Assembly: GCA_018136815.1 (NCBI GenBank) | Contig: CM030933.1 | Coordinates: forward strand, 2,549,344-2,613,343 | Length of the DNA: 64,000 bases | Reading direction: 5' to 3' | Origin: Isochrysis galbana | Taxonomy: Eukaryota; Haptophyta; Isochrysidales; Isochrysidaceae | Shown: positions 42,674-54,059 of the stretch, one piece after another | How the letters are laid out: every line of letters starts with the position of its first letter | How positions within the stretch are numbered: position 1 is the first letter of the stretch | Notes under the pieces: model-generated | What the model was told of the DNA's origin: nothing | Seen by the model: only the letters and a program-made list of their open reading frames with translations | The model's database searches: none | Made by a program: the position numbers and the translations under genes

Positions 42674-45600
42674 ATGCAGCGCGCGAGTTCCGAGTCATCC
42701 CTCTCGGCTCCTTGTGCGCGGGATAAGCACGCTCTGCGCAAGGCGGCATCGCTCTCCGAGGGCATGTCCTCGCACCCGCACGCCAGCTCCTCACTCCCAA
42801 CGCTCGCGCTCGCCGGCATCGGCTCACACAGACGCTTAAGGAAAGGGAAACTCTCTCCCTCCGCTTCTCTCTCTTCTCTTCTGACAGAGAGGGGCGGCAA
42901 CGTGGCCTCAGCGGCGTGGCTGGGTGCGCTGGGCGCATTTGCGTGCGGTCTCTCGCTCGCTGAGCTCAATGTCGTCTCGGGAGTCGTGCGGCAGGCGCTG
43001 GGTATCCCTAGTCTGGTGGTGGGGCCCAATGGCTCTCCCTCTCACTCGGTGCTGCACGAGGCCGTCTGGGGCGTGGCTCTGGGCGCGCTGTCGTGCGGCG
43101 GGATCGTAGGCACGCGGAGCGTTATTCACCTTGCACATACCAGAGGGAGGCTCTCTGCTCTTGTTGTGTGCGCCGCGTTTCATGTGCTCGGAGGGATGCT
43201 GCAGGCGGCCGCAGGAGCGGAGCCGCTGCTTAGGCAGTGGGTGGAGCCAGTCGAGCGGCACGGGGCGGAGCACCACACAGCGTACTGGGACTACCAGTAT
43301 TATGACAATCAACACCCCACCGACTACTTCGTCGCCGACGATGCGGCGAGGCTGGCGGCGGCGGCCAATAGCGCCGTCCACATGAACGCGCCGCCGGTCA
43401 AAGTGAGCGCGCCTACCCCGCACTGGCTCGCGATCTTGCTACTGATCGTTGGGCGCGGCGCGAGCGGCGGCGCCTGCGGAGGCTACACGCTGCTCCTACC
43501 GGTGTACCTCGGAGAGATTGCACCCGCGCACATGAGGGGGACTCTTGGCTCGGCGATGGCCGCTGCTTCGGCAGCCGGATGCACAATCGTGCAGGTGGGG
43601 ACTATGCCCATGCACACCGTCTTTTGTCTAGGCTGAAGGGCAGGGGCAGCCGGATGTGCGGCAGGGCGCCTCAGGCCGGAGCAGCACCAGCGCAGCCGTC
43701 CTCACATGCGCAGCTTCCTCTGCACAAGTGCCCGGTCGCTGACCTGTGCGGTGCGCGCTGGCCCCCCAACAAACTCCAGCTCAAAGGAATAGACCTTGCC
43801 GTTGGCTCTTGCAATCACCTCGCTACAGGTGCTCGGCTCTCGACTACTTCTCGGCTCGCCCGACAGATGGCCGCTTTTACCCCTGCTGTCCACGTTGTGT
43901 GCCGTCACCCAGCTGCTCTTCCTGAGTTTTCGCCTTGCGCCGGAGAGGCGCGGTCATGACCTCGCGACTCTCGACGCCAACTCGTCAAATGAATCCTGGG
44001 CAGGTGGAGCCGTGGTGGTGTGGCCGGCTCTGCGTGACGTGATTCTGGCGACCTTCTGCGCGCCGTGCCGGCTTTGCTGGGGCTGCCCCAAGCTCGAGCA
44101 CCTGGATGGGCCGTCGCAACAGGGCGGCGTCGATTCGGAGGATGAAGGTAGGCGGCGCGCCGCCAGTCGTGACCACGTCGTGTAGTTTTGCAAACATCCG
44201 TTTATGGGGGTCCACCTCCTGAGCGCACTGCAAGGCTTTCTGCATCGGCTTGCCGAGCCGCGCCACGCCAGATTCGCCCTCCTCATAGACTTGTACCCGA
44301 ATCCCCGGCCACGATATGCCTCTTGCCTCACAGGTAGCCCTAGTGTGAAGTGCGCCGCAGCCGGCTGGCCGCGAGCCGCGTCGCTTCAAACCGCTTTCAG
44401 CTCTTCTAGAAACTCGCTAGCGTCCGACCGGCCGTCGTCGTCAACTGCCCCTTCCCTTGATGGCATCGTTCGGTGTGGAGTGACCTGCGGAGAATCGACC
44501 GACCGTGTCATCGGCCTTCAAATATCGGCAGTAACCGTCGGCCGTCGAAGTCGCTGCGAGCAGGGGAGCGCGTGTGACGGTGGGAGCTGCTGCGGTTTGG
44601 ACGGTGTTGCGCAGAGACGGGCGGCTCGGACGAGAGTTTGGGCATTCAAGGGCACCGAGAACACTGGAACGAGTGGACGCGCCGGTCAATATGGTAGAAT
44701 GTCATGTGTCTCAAAGGCGTCTGGTAGCGGCGGCGCCGAGCCTCGCCCGCGGCAGCCGAGCCTCACGCCCTCCTCCTCGGGCAGCGTCCTATGTTCACGA
44801 AGCCTTCGCGAGCCGCTGCTTGGGTCATCCCAACCCAGCCGATCAACTTCCCTCCCGCCGCAGCGCGCCTTTCGTTGCCCGGCAGACGAGAGGCCCGGCA
44901 GGCAGCCCAGCGCCAGCGCCGTGCACAGCCTGGATCCTCAGCCGAGCTTGTCTGGCACCGCCTCGACTATCATTCTTTGCGGCCCTCCTGTCGGTGGTAG
45001 CCGGGACATGGGCGATAGCCACACGTCCAGTATCCCCGTTTCGGGGGGTAACTCACGCGACTCGTCGCCTGCATGCTCTTCGGCAAACCTTTCCGAACAT
45101 GATTGTGATGCCGCATCAGATAGCGTTGCAACAGCAATTGCGGAGCAAGGCGTTAGACGATCCATGGTACTCACCGCGGCCGTCATTCTCACACAACAGC
45201 TGGCAGGGCCGTCTGTTCTGTACAACTACTCGGCAACCATTCTTGGAGGCGCAGGCGTTGCTGAGTCGGGATTGTTGGTGAGATGGCCTGTAATTTCAGC
45301 GGGTAACAGGGCTACGGGCTCGTGACAGCTTGGTCAACCCAACTTTACGATATCCACGCCGCTTTTGGCAGCCTTGGCCACGAGCATTGTGCGTGATAAA
45401 CGCCAAGTAGCTCTAGTCATGTATCCGCCCAACCTCAATTCCCACTGTCCCCCGCTTCCATCCCGTCTCTGTGCTTAGATTGCGGTCTGCCTCTATGGCG
45501 GTATAGACTTTGTGATGGCGCACTATTCACTTTTGCTCATGGAAGAAGCCGGCAGGCGCCCGCTTCTACTGCGCTCTCTCGCCGCTACTGCTGCGGCACT

Positions 45601-46368
45601 CATCTTGATGAGTCTAGGTGTGCGGCATGCTCCAGCCCAAATCTTTTAGGCTTGATCCGGTGGTGCTCTTGCGACCTCTGTGTGAGGTTGCTGGATTGCT
45701 TGGAGCGCACGTCCACGTTATGATCTCGAGCCCCTCATCGCGGCAGGCCTGAGCTTGAGCTCGCCGAATCCGACGACTTCGGGAGGCGTTGGGGCTTTTT
45801 TGGCGTGTGCCGCTCTTCCATTGCACTCCGCAGCTTTTGGTGCTGGGCTCGGACCGCTACCGTGAGGATCGAGCCGCCCCAGCGCACACCACACACATGG
45901 TCGCCTGAAAGAGACACCCGTTTTTCACGTGTCGATCGCAGCTTCTTAAGCTCATATTTTCGAGCAGGCCTCGCTTGCGGTGCTAGGATCCATCCTTGCA
46001 CATTGATTCACCTGCCATGCAAAATCTCCATCCTTGAAGAACGACATAATTGAGCGAACACCCTCTCCCGTGGCAGGTGGCTACTAGCGTCAGAGATACT
46101 ACCCAGCCCGTCTCGGCGTGAGCCGACCATTCGCCTTGCCGCCCTAGCTCATTGGTGCGGCTCCCTCGTCGTGACCACATCCGCGCCCCTTCTCTACGCT
46201 ACTCTCGGACCCCTGTGCCTCCTTCCGGCTATCGGCGTCGCTCTGCTCGCCCTTGTGCTTCTCCCTCCAATACTACCGGAGACGAAAGCACGTACACATC
46301 CAACACCCATTGACGAATTTGATGCAGAAGACCTTGTCATCACTCTCGGCAATGGAACACCGGAGTGA
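42674..46368 (+). CDS. GLUT-type sugar transporter (MFS)
   Basis: Seven exons: 42674-43594, 43829-44147, 44334-45277, 45329-45388, 45479-45617, 45747-45861 and 46077-46368, 929 residues. Phases agree at every junction. Signatures: LPVYLGEIAPAHMRGTLGSA (after TM4), LLLGSPDRWPLL before TM6, TAAVILTQQLAGPSVLYNYS in TM7, LMEEAGRRPLLLRSLA between TM8 and TM9, GAGLGPLPWLLASEILPSPS in TM10, and LPPILPETKART after TM12. Exons 6 and 7 join inside GPLP|WLLASE, which fixes both splice sites. The loop after TM6 is about 340 residues, far longer than usual, and the canonical PESPRWL is reduced to a bare APE. Donors include gtgggg, gtaggc, gtgaga, gtgcgt, gtgtgc and gtgagg. The sugar is unknown. The 51-nt intron 3 is the least certain join. 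Confidence 0.85.
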
Positions 46369-46689
46369 GTTGGCGTGGCAACCGCCGGCCGGAATTGTCC
46401 TTGCGTCACTTCCCGTTTAGTGAACCAACCAAATTGCGCTAAGCAAGATTTACAAACGCTCTATCTTCGGCTATGAGGCAGAATGCTTAAGAATTTCGTG
46501 TAGCGGCCGATTTCGATTTGCGTCTCGTAGGCAAACCTTGGTTGATGCGCTTTTCACGGCGGTTTTGCCTAGTCATCATGGCTAGCCAAGCAGAGGCAAA
46601 GTGCTGCATGGAATGTATCAACCTGTGCCGAACGCGTTGCCGGCTGAGCCCAGCTATAGACGATAATTATGATTAAACATTTGAGCGTT
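46369..46689. other. 3' flank of sugar transporter
   Basis: Nothing recognised. Confidence 0.35.
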
Positions 46690-46990
46690 AGTAGCACTTC
46701 TCTCACGACACTCTTCAGCGCACTTGCCCGTACACCTTGACGCGTGCTGATGCCATAGACACATAGACATATGTATCCCCATCGAATCTTCCCCCTCGCA
46801 GACCCCGGCTCATATCATAACTCCCCACAAGTTACAATGACAATGGGGGAAAACCTAGTGAGGCGGGCCGACCAACGTCGAGCAACTCACCGACATACGT
46901 CGGGCAACTCACCAGGGGCAAACGGGCAAACGCATCCGTGGGGGGGGGGCGGGGGGGGGCGGAGGGTCCTCTCGTCCTCTCGTCTGTAAA
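46690..46990 (+). repeat. retroposon family G, partial copy 5
   Basis: It matches 16027-16260: CAGCGCAC.TGCCCGTACACC, then TG.CGCGTG.TG.TGCCA, CCCCCTCGCA and AACTCCCCACAAGTTA.AATG. The G-rich half present in copy 2 is missing after about 46960. Confidence 0.6.
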
Positions 46991-47219
46991 GCAGAACGGA
47001 GAACGGCCCTTGCACAGGGACAAAGACTTCAACCTAGAAATATCGGAAGACCTCCTACAGGCGGCGGGAGGTCTTGACATGCGAAACATCACCCAAGGTA
47101 GCTAACATTTTGTAATGGAGATCCCAACAAACAGCAAGAGAGATCCTATGAATTATAAAAGAAGGTGATACAAAATACGAGCCGAGCCAGAGCAAAGGAG
47201 AAGCCACAGTCTCCCGGCC

Positions 47220-47403
47220 CCCCTTCTCTCCAGCTCCCGGCCGAAGCAGCGCGCGCGGCCTCCCCGGAACCAGCTTCTCCGCTAAAGAGGGAACTGGGGA
47301 AGGGGAAGGGGGTTGTTAGGGGTTAAGGTTGGGTAGTAGGGAGGTCCACTAGCACGCTGCCTCATGCCGCATACGTAGCGGAGATTTTAAGAAGATTTTT
47401 TTT
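47220..47403 (+). repeat. dispersed repeat family D, copy 3
   Basis: GAAGCAGCGCGCGCGGCCTC, a GA/G-rich middle, CTAGCACGCTGCCTCATGCC, GTAGCGG and a T run. Sequence 46991-47219 is unassigned. Confidence 0.65.
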
Positions 47404-47412
47404 TAGCATGCA

Positions 47413-47650
47413 GGGGGTCTTGGAGACCCCCTCCAACAGTGGGAAACCCTCCCACCCCAAGAGCACCTCATGTGGGAGGGCAGCTCAGCTGCCCTCCCCA
47501 TGGTGGAAACCTCTACAATCAGTGCACCCAACATGGGAGGGCACTTCACAACCATCAATCTCCTACGGATAGGGGTAGGCGGTTATGTCCCGTTCCGAAA
47601 CAAGACATTTGGGCAGGTTTGTGGGAACGGGACATTTTCGCAATGTCCCA
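47413..47650. repeat. cluster of perfect inverted repeats
   Basis: GGGGGTCT-TGG-AGACCCCC (47413-47431); GGGAGGGCAGCT-C-AGCTGCCCTCCC (47474-47498); and TGTCCCGTTCC paired with GGAACGGGACA flanking a roughly 35-bp loop (about 47586-47633). Together they suggest a fold-back element. Confidence 0.6.
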
Positions 47651-48044
47651 GGACATTTGTTTGGGCTCCCCAGGGGGGCGTTCGCGCGCGAAAATGGCGC
47701 GTGAGCTGCTTCTACCGTTATACTCGTAATGTCGTTGTAAAGTTCCGCTCTTGGCGCCTACTGCAATACTGTAGGGTTTGGTTACGTTAATAACGGGCTC
47801 GTTTACAATGGTATTTCAGCGTCTGTCGCAACCTCGGACTCACAGAGCTCGGCAGCGGCGCGCGGAGCGATGGGTGCAGGCGCCCTCCACCCTCCACCCT
47901 CCGCCCTCCACCCTCCTCATTGCCTGCCTACTGAGTGCACGCCGCACGCGCGCCGGCTTGCCTCACACACCAGTGCCCCTTCCCTTGCTCAGGTCCGCGC
48001 GTGCGCACTCGCCGCGTCACATCCCACGCCTCCTGCGATGGAGA

Positions 48045-48345
48045 TATCAGCGAGCGTGGTGAGGAGGAGGAGGAGGACGTGGAGGACAGCAGCAACGAAG
48101 AGGAGGACGCGAGCGACAGCGTGGGCGTGGACAGCGACGACTCCGACCTCTCCATCATTCCCGACCCGAACGAGCGCTTGAAGGTGGACCTGAAGGTAAA
48201 GCACATTCTCCACGGCACCGGCGTGATCGTGGCGCTCGGCAAGGGCACGCTCCATGGCGCCAAGAAGACGAACGTCGAGTTCCGCCTCGACGGCGGCTCC
48301 GCGAGGCGCTTGTGGATCGGCAATGTGTCGTATTTCACACGATGA
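48045..48345 (+). CDS. putative 3' exon of a Tudor-like domain protein
   Basis: The frame reads an acidic run (ERGEEEEEDVEDSSNEEEDA), DSDDSDLSIIPDPNERLK, VDLKVKHILHGTGVIVALGK, NVEFRLDGGSARRLWIGN and ends VSYFTR at a stop. It has no in-frame ATG, so upstream exons are needed. It parallels 37131-37332 in motif order (IPD, V-x-VK/G-x-x-H, VEF, RRxW). Its last bases adjoin a dispersed repeat. It could be a gene or an element-captured fragment. Confidence 0.3.
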
Positions 48346-48357
48346 CAGACTGTTACT

Positions 48358-48575
48358 TCTAACCGGTGGGTTATTGTAAGCCTCAAGGTCTCGTCGATTG
48401 GTATACCGCCTCTTCTCTTACTTTCTCTCGATGTCATCAAATGTTCCATGACTGTCTTCTGTCTTCTCTCAGTGTATCGGTCGTAGCTCCCCAGCGAGGT
48501 CTGCCCTCGTTGTTCCGACCCCTCTGTCGCATATCTGCGCGTTGCTGAATTGCCCCGGTGCCGACGCATGGCCGT
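48358..48575 (-). repeat. dispersed repeat family I, copy 1
   Basis: The reverse complement matches 60430-60690. At protein level both give QRGQTSLG, then ES.RR..IPI.ETLR with similar spacing, so the family may once have been coding. The relationship is imperfect at DNA level. Confidence 0.5.
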
Positions 48576-48805
48576 CCGTCCTAGTGTGGTTAGTTTTCGC
48601 CCTGTTTGGTTTAGTTTGTGTGGTTCTGTGTCCTCAGCTTTTTGTGGTCGTGTGTTGTAGTCTCCCGTGTCTACTTTGGACCCAAGAAGCTCTCATTCTC
48701 ACACTCTCTCTCCCACTAGCTCGCTAGCTAGCCTCGTCCCTACTCTCCGACGCCACGCGTCGCAATCCTCCGACCGTAAGTCTACCTCATCGCTCGTAGC
48801 GCTCG

Positions 48806-49417
48806 ATGGCAGACACTCTCCGAACAGACTCCTACTATGATTTGTCAGACATCTTCCCGCGAACAACAATCAACGACCCCTCTACGACCGCGTCAGCTGC
48901 CGGCTCGATCGAACGGCCCTCTGCCTATGAGCCTATAGTCATCGCGTGTTCGACAAGCACAAATTCCGCCTTGGCGCCTCCGACCGCGCCCTCTCACAGT
49001 CCCGCTCCCCCTCTGTCCATGGGAGCAGCGGGAACGTCTTTTGGCCCACAAGGGGTCCACTTCGTCGTCGGATCCGGCGGCTCCTCCGAGCCTCCGCAAG
49101 ATCCCTCGAACACAGCGGCGCCATCCACCGCTCCGTCAGACGAGCCGCCGCTCGAAGATCCATTCCGCGAGCGAGCCGAGCTCACCTTCCTCCGGACCAC
49201 GGGCTACCCGAAGCTCGACCCCCACCATGCCCACCCGCTCGAAGACAGCGCTTGGGAACACATGAGCGAGGCTCCCTCCGCCGCTGACCTCTTGGCCGGT
49301 CGCCTCACCTACATGCAGCCATCGGGCTTGTCCATGTCATCAACGAGAAGCTGTGAACTTGAGGCGCGCGTTGTGTGGCGTGCTCATCCTGCGCGAAGGC
49401 GAAGGGCCGCGATGATG
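48806..49417 (+). CDS. hypothetical frame, possible retroelement ORF1
   Basis: 204 codons from ATG 48806 to a stop, serine-, alanine- and proline-rich (APPTAPSHSPAPPLSMG) with an acidic, charged later part (DPFRERAELTFLRTTGYPKL). It follows about 230 bp of leader-like CT/TG-rich sequence (48576-48805) and repeat copy I. No domain is recognised. It may be the ORF1 N-terminus of a retroelement, or chance. Confidence 0.35.
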
Positions 49418-49559
49418 TGAGTGTGGAAGAGACAAGGGCTGGTGCGTGGCGCGTGGGACATGCAGACATGCAGTGTACAAGCAGGCTGGAGGGGCTGGGG
49501 AGTGAGCTCGCCTGGGCCGGCCATTGAGCGCGCCGACGCGCACGCGTGCACGCGTAGTG

Positions 49560-49700
49560 ACAGATTTGTTTTTGGAATGACAGTTTTGTTTTTGGACAGA
49601 GCGGCCTCACCAGCCCAAATGTCTCGACATGTCTCGAGACATCTCTTTGGCGAAAATCCGCCCAAATGTCTAGAAGAAAGTCTAGACATTTCTGCCAAGC
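49560..49700. repeat. palindrome cluster with CCCAAATGTCT repeats
   Basis: ATGTCTCGAGACAT (49629-49642) is a perfect palindrome; AAATGTCTAGA-AGAAAG-TCTAGACATTT (49664-49691) is an 11-bp-stem hairpin; and CCCAAATGTCT occurs twice. A GACA(G)TTTTGTTTTTGGA repeat opens the cluster. It resembles a fold-back MITE. Confidence 0.55.
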
Positions 49701-50638
49701 CCTAAGGATCGAGGATGAGGGGTGTGAGAAAAAGACGAAAAAGAGGAAAACTCAGCCTGCGTAGCTGGGGGTTACCGTGTGTCGTGTGTGTGTGTGTGGG
49801 GGGGAGTTGCTATGCGCACGCGCCGCGTCCTTGTATGTCTTGATCTGTCACGGATGCGCACAAAGGGGTTCGGCAGAGCGCCAGAGACGTGTGGATCCGG
49901 GGTCCAACTTTTTTTATCTTGTTGTGACATTCCTACCTAAAAAGAAACAAGCATTCGGGGTGAAAAAAATATCACCTGGCCCTCTTTTGACGGAACGCGA
50001 CTTTTGTGGGCCACAATTACCTACAACTCAGTGCCCTGCCTTGGGCCCTCTTCCAAAACTTCACTCCCTCTCCCACTCCCTCTTGCAACTACAACCAACC
50101 CAAGAAGCACAACCCCCCTCGCCCTCTGTTTCTAGCACCAAAAATTTCGACTCAAGCAAGACAAGAGGGAGGATATGTCTTGAGGCGGCGTCGCTGCCCA
50201 TGCCTAGCGCAAGGGTATAGCGCCCCCACTCAGACATCTCCTTCCCCACAGCTCCTCTCTGAGGAGTTGCTCCTCTCCCTCCCATTAGGCCCCCTTGCCT
50301 GCGAGACCAGAACAGGATCTTGGCGTGGGGCGTGGGGGGCTGTTTGAGTGTGGAGGGAGGGGCGCTCCAGCTAGCGCAGGTAGAAAGCTAGTGAAGAGCT
50401 GGGTGGCATAAGGGGGAAGGGTGCTTGCGCTTGCCGCGGCAGGGAGTCCTGCCTTGAGTTAGCGCTAGTTCCGTTCCTTTGCCGCGCCGCGATCCATAAA
50501 AATTTGTTACAAATTTAAATTTACTTTCTACTTTGGACGTTAGAATTAGAAGTGAAGTAAAGAGGTGATCGGAGCGGGCGAGGGGGAAGGGAAGAGTTTT
50601 GTTTTACGCCCTTACGCCGGCGCCGCACCTCGGGGGCG
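49701..50638. other. upstream region of VPS29
   Basis: Short TG repeat near 49786-49800. No gene recognised. The last 100 bp are GC-rich up to the candidate initiator ATG. Confidence 0.35.
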
Positions 50639-50824
50639 ATGGTGAGCCTCCCTCCCTCCCTTCCCTCCCATCCCTCCCTCCCTCTGTCCCTCCCTCCCTC
50701 CCTCCCTTCCTCTCTCCCTCCCTACTTTCCTCCCTCCCTCTCTCCCTCCCTCCCTCCCTACCCCTATCTAACTGTCTTCCTGTCCATTGAGCCATCTATC
50801 CATCCACGTATCTTCTGAATCACA

Positions 50825-50911
<87 letters not shown>

Positions 50912-53531
50912 TCTCTCTCTCTCTCTCTCTCTCACCGCCACTCTCTGTCCCTCTGCCTCCCACGTTCGCTCCTCCTACTGCCTAGTCCCTTCCTTAGCAC
51001 CCATTCCCTCCCTCACCTTCTCACGCCCTGTATGCCCTTCCTCTTCCACTCCCTCTGTTTTCTGTTGGCTCCTTTCTCCCCTTCTTCACTGCCCAAGAAT
51101 GCACTCGCGTACGCCCCCCCCTTGTGCTCCCCAACTATCTCAAGCGATCTCGCTTGCTCGCACTAGCTTTGATGCCTCTAACGCTTCTGCTGATCCCACC
51201 CCTCTTGCTCTGCTCATTCATTGATACTTTGCTTGATTACCCCCGCACTTCTTGCTTCCGTATCGCCTCATCTACTTCTTTACCCATTCACTTCACCGTT
51301 CTGCCTCTCGCCCTATGATCCATATTTCACCAGCATAGCTCACTATTCAATACACATACCCTTACTAACTGACCTGCCACTGAGCAAATCTGGGTGGGCT
51401 ACGGGTCGAGACAATGAATAGGTTCATGGATTTTGCCTCTCTGCGCCGCCATTCCCACTAGCGCATCAGACGTGCCGTGATATCCTGATTGATTTACACG
51501 GCCTTTGGCGACACACAGGTGCTTGTACTAGTGCTTGGTGACCTTCATATTCCTCACAGGGCGCCGAAATTGCCAGATCAGTTCAAGGCACTGCTCGTGC
51601 CGGGAAAGGTGTGTTGCTGCCCCTCAAAAGCGACTCACTCACCTACGCCTCGACTTTCATCAGCGCAGTGCACGCAAGCTCATGTGATGGGACGCCGTGG
51701 CTGCGAATCTTTGTTATTCGAACGACTTGTTGCCCCACCCACATTCCGTTACTCACGCCGCAGATTTCACACATTCTGTTCACGGGCAACTTGGTGGATC
51801 GCACCGTTTTGGACTATCTGCGCAGCTTGGCGAACGAAGTTCATATAGTTCGCGGCGATTTCGATGATGTTCTCCATCTTCCTGGCGTTGTTGAGGCGCT
51901 CCCTGATAATCTCACAATAACTATCGGGGAATTCAAGATTGGCCTTATCCACGGTCACCAGCTCGTGCCATGGGGCGATGCAGAATCGTTGGCTGCCGCG
52001 CAGCGCGCCCTCGATGCAGACATCCTCATCTCCGGCCACACCCACCGCTTTGCTACTTACGCTTATGATGGCGCTTTATTCGTCAATCCCGGCTCGGCAA
52101 CAGGGGCCTTCACCGTGAGCTCCCCTTGTCGCGAGCTTGCTGCTATTGGTCGCACCTTGCTCAAATGCGCCGCCCACCACGTACTTGAGCTCACATAGTT
52201 TCGAGGTTGCCATCTTCCCGATAAGTCAAGCTATATGCCCCCGATACGGTACACTCATGATTGGGCCGCGATGTTGAAGTCCATTCTGATCCCTTGCGGA
52301 CGCAGGCGCTTCAACCCACTGCAGACGGACACACACCATCGTTTGTCCTCATGGACCTGCAAGGAACGAAGGTGCTAGTGGGGGCTCGAGGCATATAGAT
52401 AGCCCTCCGAATGAACACCATCCGCCTAGCACCCCTACCTTCGCATGCGTCCCTGTCATGTGCACATGATTTCGGCGAGCGAAGTCGTTCTAACCCCCGC
52501 CTCTCCATCTCTCATGGGCTGTTCAGGCGATCACGTATGTCTATGAGCTCGTGGATCAGGAGGTCAAGGTCAAGAAGATTGAGCATGTGAAAGGAATGTC
52601 CATGCCAATCGCGTCGCCGCCCGCCCCTGAAGTTCAATTTTCTCCACCGCCTGCTCCTGAGGCGGCGCCGACGACCGCTCCGCCAGCACAGCCGCTGTCG
52701 CCATCCTCGTCCCCTAAGGCGGCCGAGACTTCTGACACTTATTCTGCACCCGCGCCACCACCGGAGGCCGCCAGTTCACCCGCCGCTCTGGAGCCACAAG
52801 CCGCAGCTATGCCTGAAAATTCTCTTGCACTGACAGCAATATCGATGGGAGGGGTGACATCGTCGATGCAGCCTAGCGCCTCCGAGTCGCCAGCATCGTT
52901 CGTGGGCGATTCGCCTTGTGAGGCTTTGCAGCCTCCATCGTCACCACCCACGTGCCCAGCGACCTCGCCGGGTGCCCCGGAATCGCTGACTTCCAAAGAC
53001 GATGGCACGCCCACCATTTCTAGCGATGCAGCATTCAAACCACCTTCCGGCAGTTGCTCTTCACAGGCCGCTGAGGGTGACGCCGGTTCGGATTCTACCC
53101 ATGATGCTGTTGGCGCGCCAGCAATGAACGCATTCGACGTACACCCCATGTGCCAACCTGAAGAGTTGGCTTCCCATTCCCCGGGCCAAGTCGATGTCGA
53201 CACCATGGATCGCGTACATCATTCCGGTGCGGGCTCGGGCACTACGATGGCAGGTGAGGATATTGCTGATATGGCGCTTGTGCTGGGAGATGAGCAAAGC
53301 ACAATCGTGGCCGCACGAACCAGATTAGATTCTACCGGGGAGGAAGAGAAGCACGTGGACCTCTCCGATTCGCCACGCGAGCTTTCTGAGGAGGTCATCG
53401 AGACGTGCTCGTTACCCGAGACGATGAGGCCAGCAACGGAACCAATGGAGGAGCAGGAGGGAGAGGAGGCTACGCAGCTCGCGGAGGAAGAGGGGAATGC
53501 TACCGCAGTCTGCGAATCGCAGGCAACTTAA
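50639..53531 (+). CDS. VPS29: retromer subunit VPS29 with long C-terminal extension
   Basis: Five exons: 50639-50641, 51519-51608, 51764-52114, 52306-52371 and 52527-53531, 504 residues. The core is unmistakable: [81 protein letters not shown] and [23 protein letters not shown]29 is the phosphoesterase-fold subunit of retromer in endosomal sorting. Exon 2 begins at the second codon, so the initiator must come from upstream. ATG|gtgagc at 50639 is a one-codon exon in the right phase, as in animal VPS29 genes; it is plausible but unproved. Family proteins are about 185 residues. From about residue 190 an acidic Pro/Ser/Ala/Glu-rich extension of about 310 residues follows in the same exon. Confidence 0.88.
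50826..50908. repeat. CA microsatellite in VPS29 intron 1
   Basis: Over 40 CA repeats followed by a short CT run; nearby CCCT-rich tracts are at 50650-50760. Confidence 0.95.
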
Positions 53532-53867
53532 TACGGCCCTTGGAGACGGTCAGCTATCTTTGATAACGTTCGATCCGAGCTTGAATCCCTCCAAGGTGTT
53601 GCTTCCAAATGGCTCAGGGAGTGACGCAACAATGTAACCTGCCTCGCCAACTTCGTAAGCTACGCCTATACGAGCGGCGTGCGAGGGCCAGGTTTCCATG
53701 AGCACCGGCGGGCCATAGGCGTCCTCTCCGACGAAGCGGTCCTAGGCGGCTACTTAAGGGCCCCACTGTGTTGGGCACATGCGGCCTTCCTTCCCCCCGC
53801 TTTAATACGCCTTGACGAGCCACTACTGCCACCCTACATTTAGCATCGCCGGGATTCCCTCGACAGC
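53532..53867. other. VPS29 3' flank
   Basis: No gene or RNA recognised. Confidence 0.35.
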
Positions 53868-54010
53868 TTGAAAACTCTCTACACAATAGCGTGGAGATAC
53901 ATAATAAGAGATTTCTACAGAGTAGAATTTGAGTCGTATGAATATCACTATACATCTGTTCTAGAAGCTACGCTAATCAGGTTCACCACCCTGGTGAAGG
54001 CGGCTTGCCT
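53868..54010 (+). mobile_element. LINE 3' fragment, third copy (opposite strand)
   Basis: It encodes LYTIAWRYIIRDFYRVEFES and LEATLIRFTTLVKA in one frame, corresponding to LGILAWRYILTDFYNI... of the copies at 3.6 and 8.0 kb. Only about 45 codons remain. Confidence 0.65.
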
Positions 54011-54059
54011 TCATTTGGTCTTCTTTCCCTCAGGGTTTCTTCCCCTCCCGTGGGGACTC

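Noticed and set aside
47413-47431. Rho-independent-type terminator (G5TCT hairpin)
   Set aside because: Eukaryotic nuclear DNA and no following T run on either strand.
50826-50908. Possible Z-DNA regulatory element in the CA repeat
   Set aside because: An ordinary intronic CA microsatellite; nothing in the sequence supports a regulatory role.
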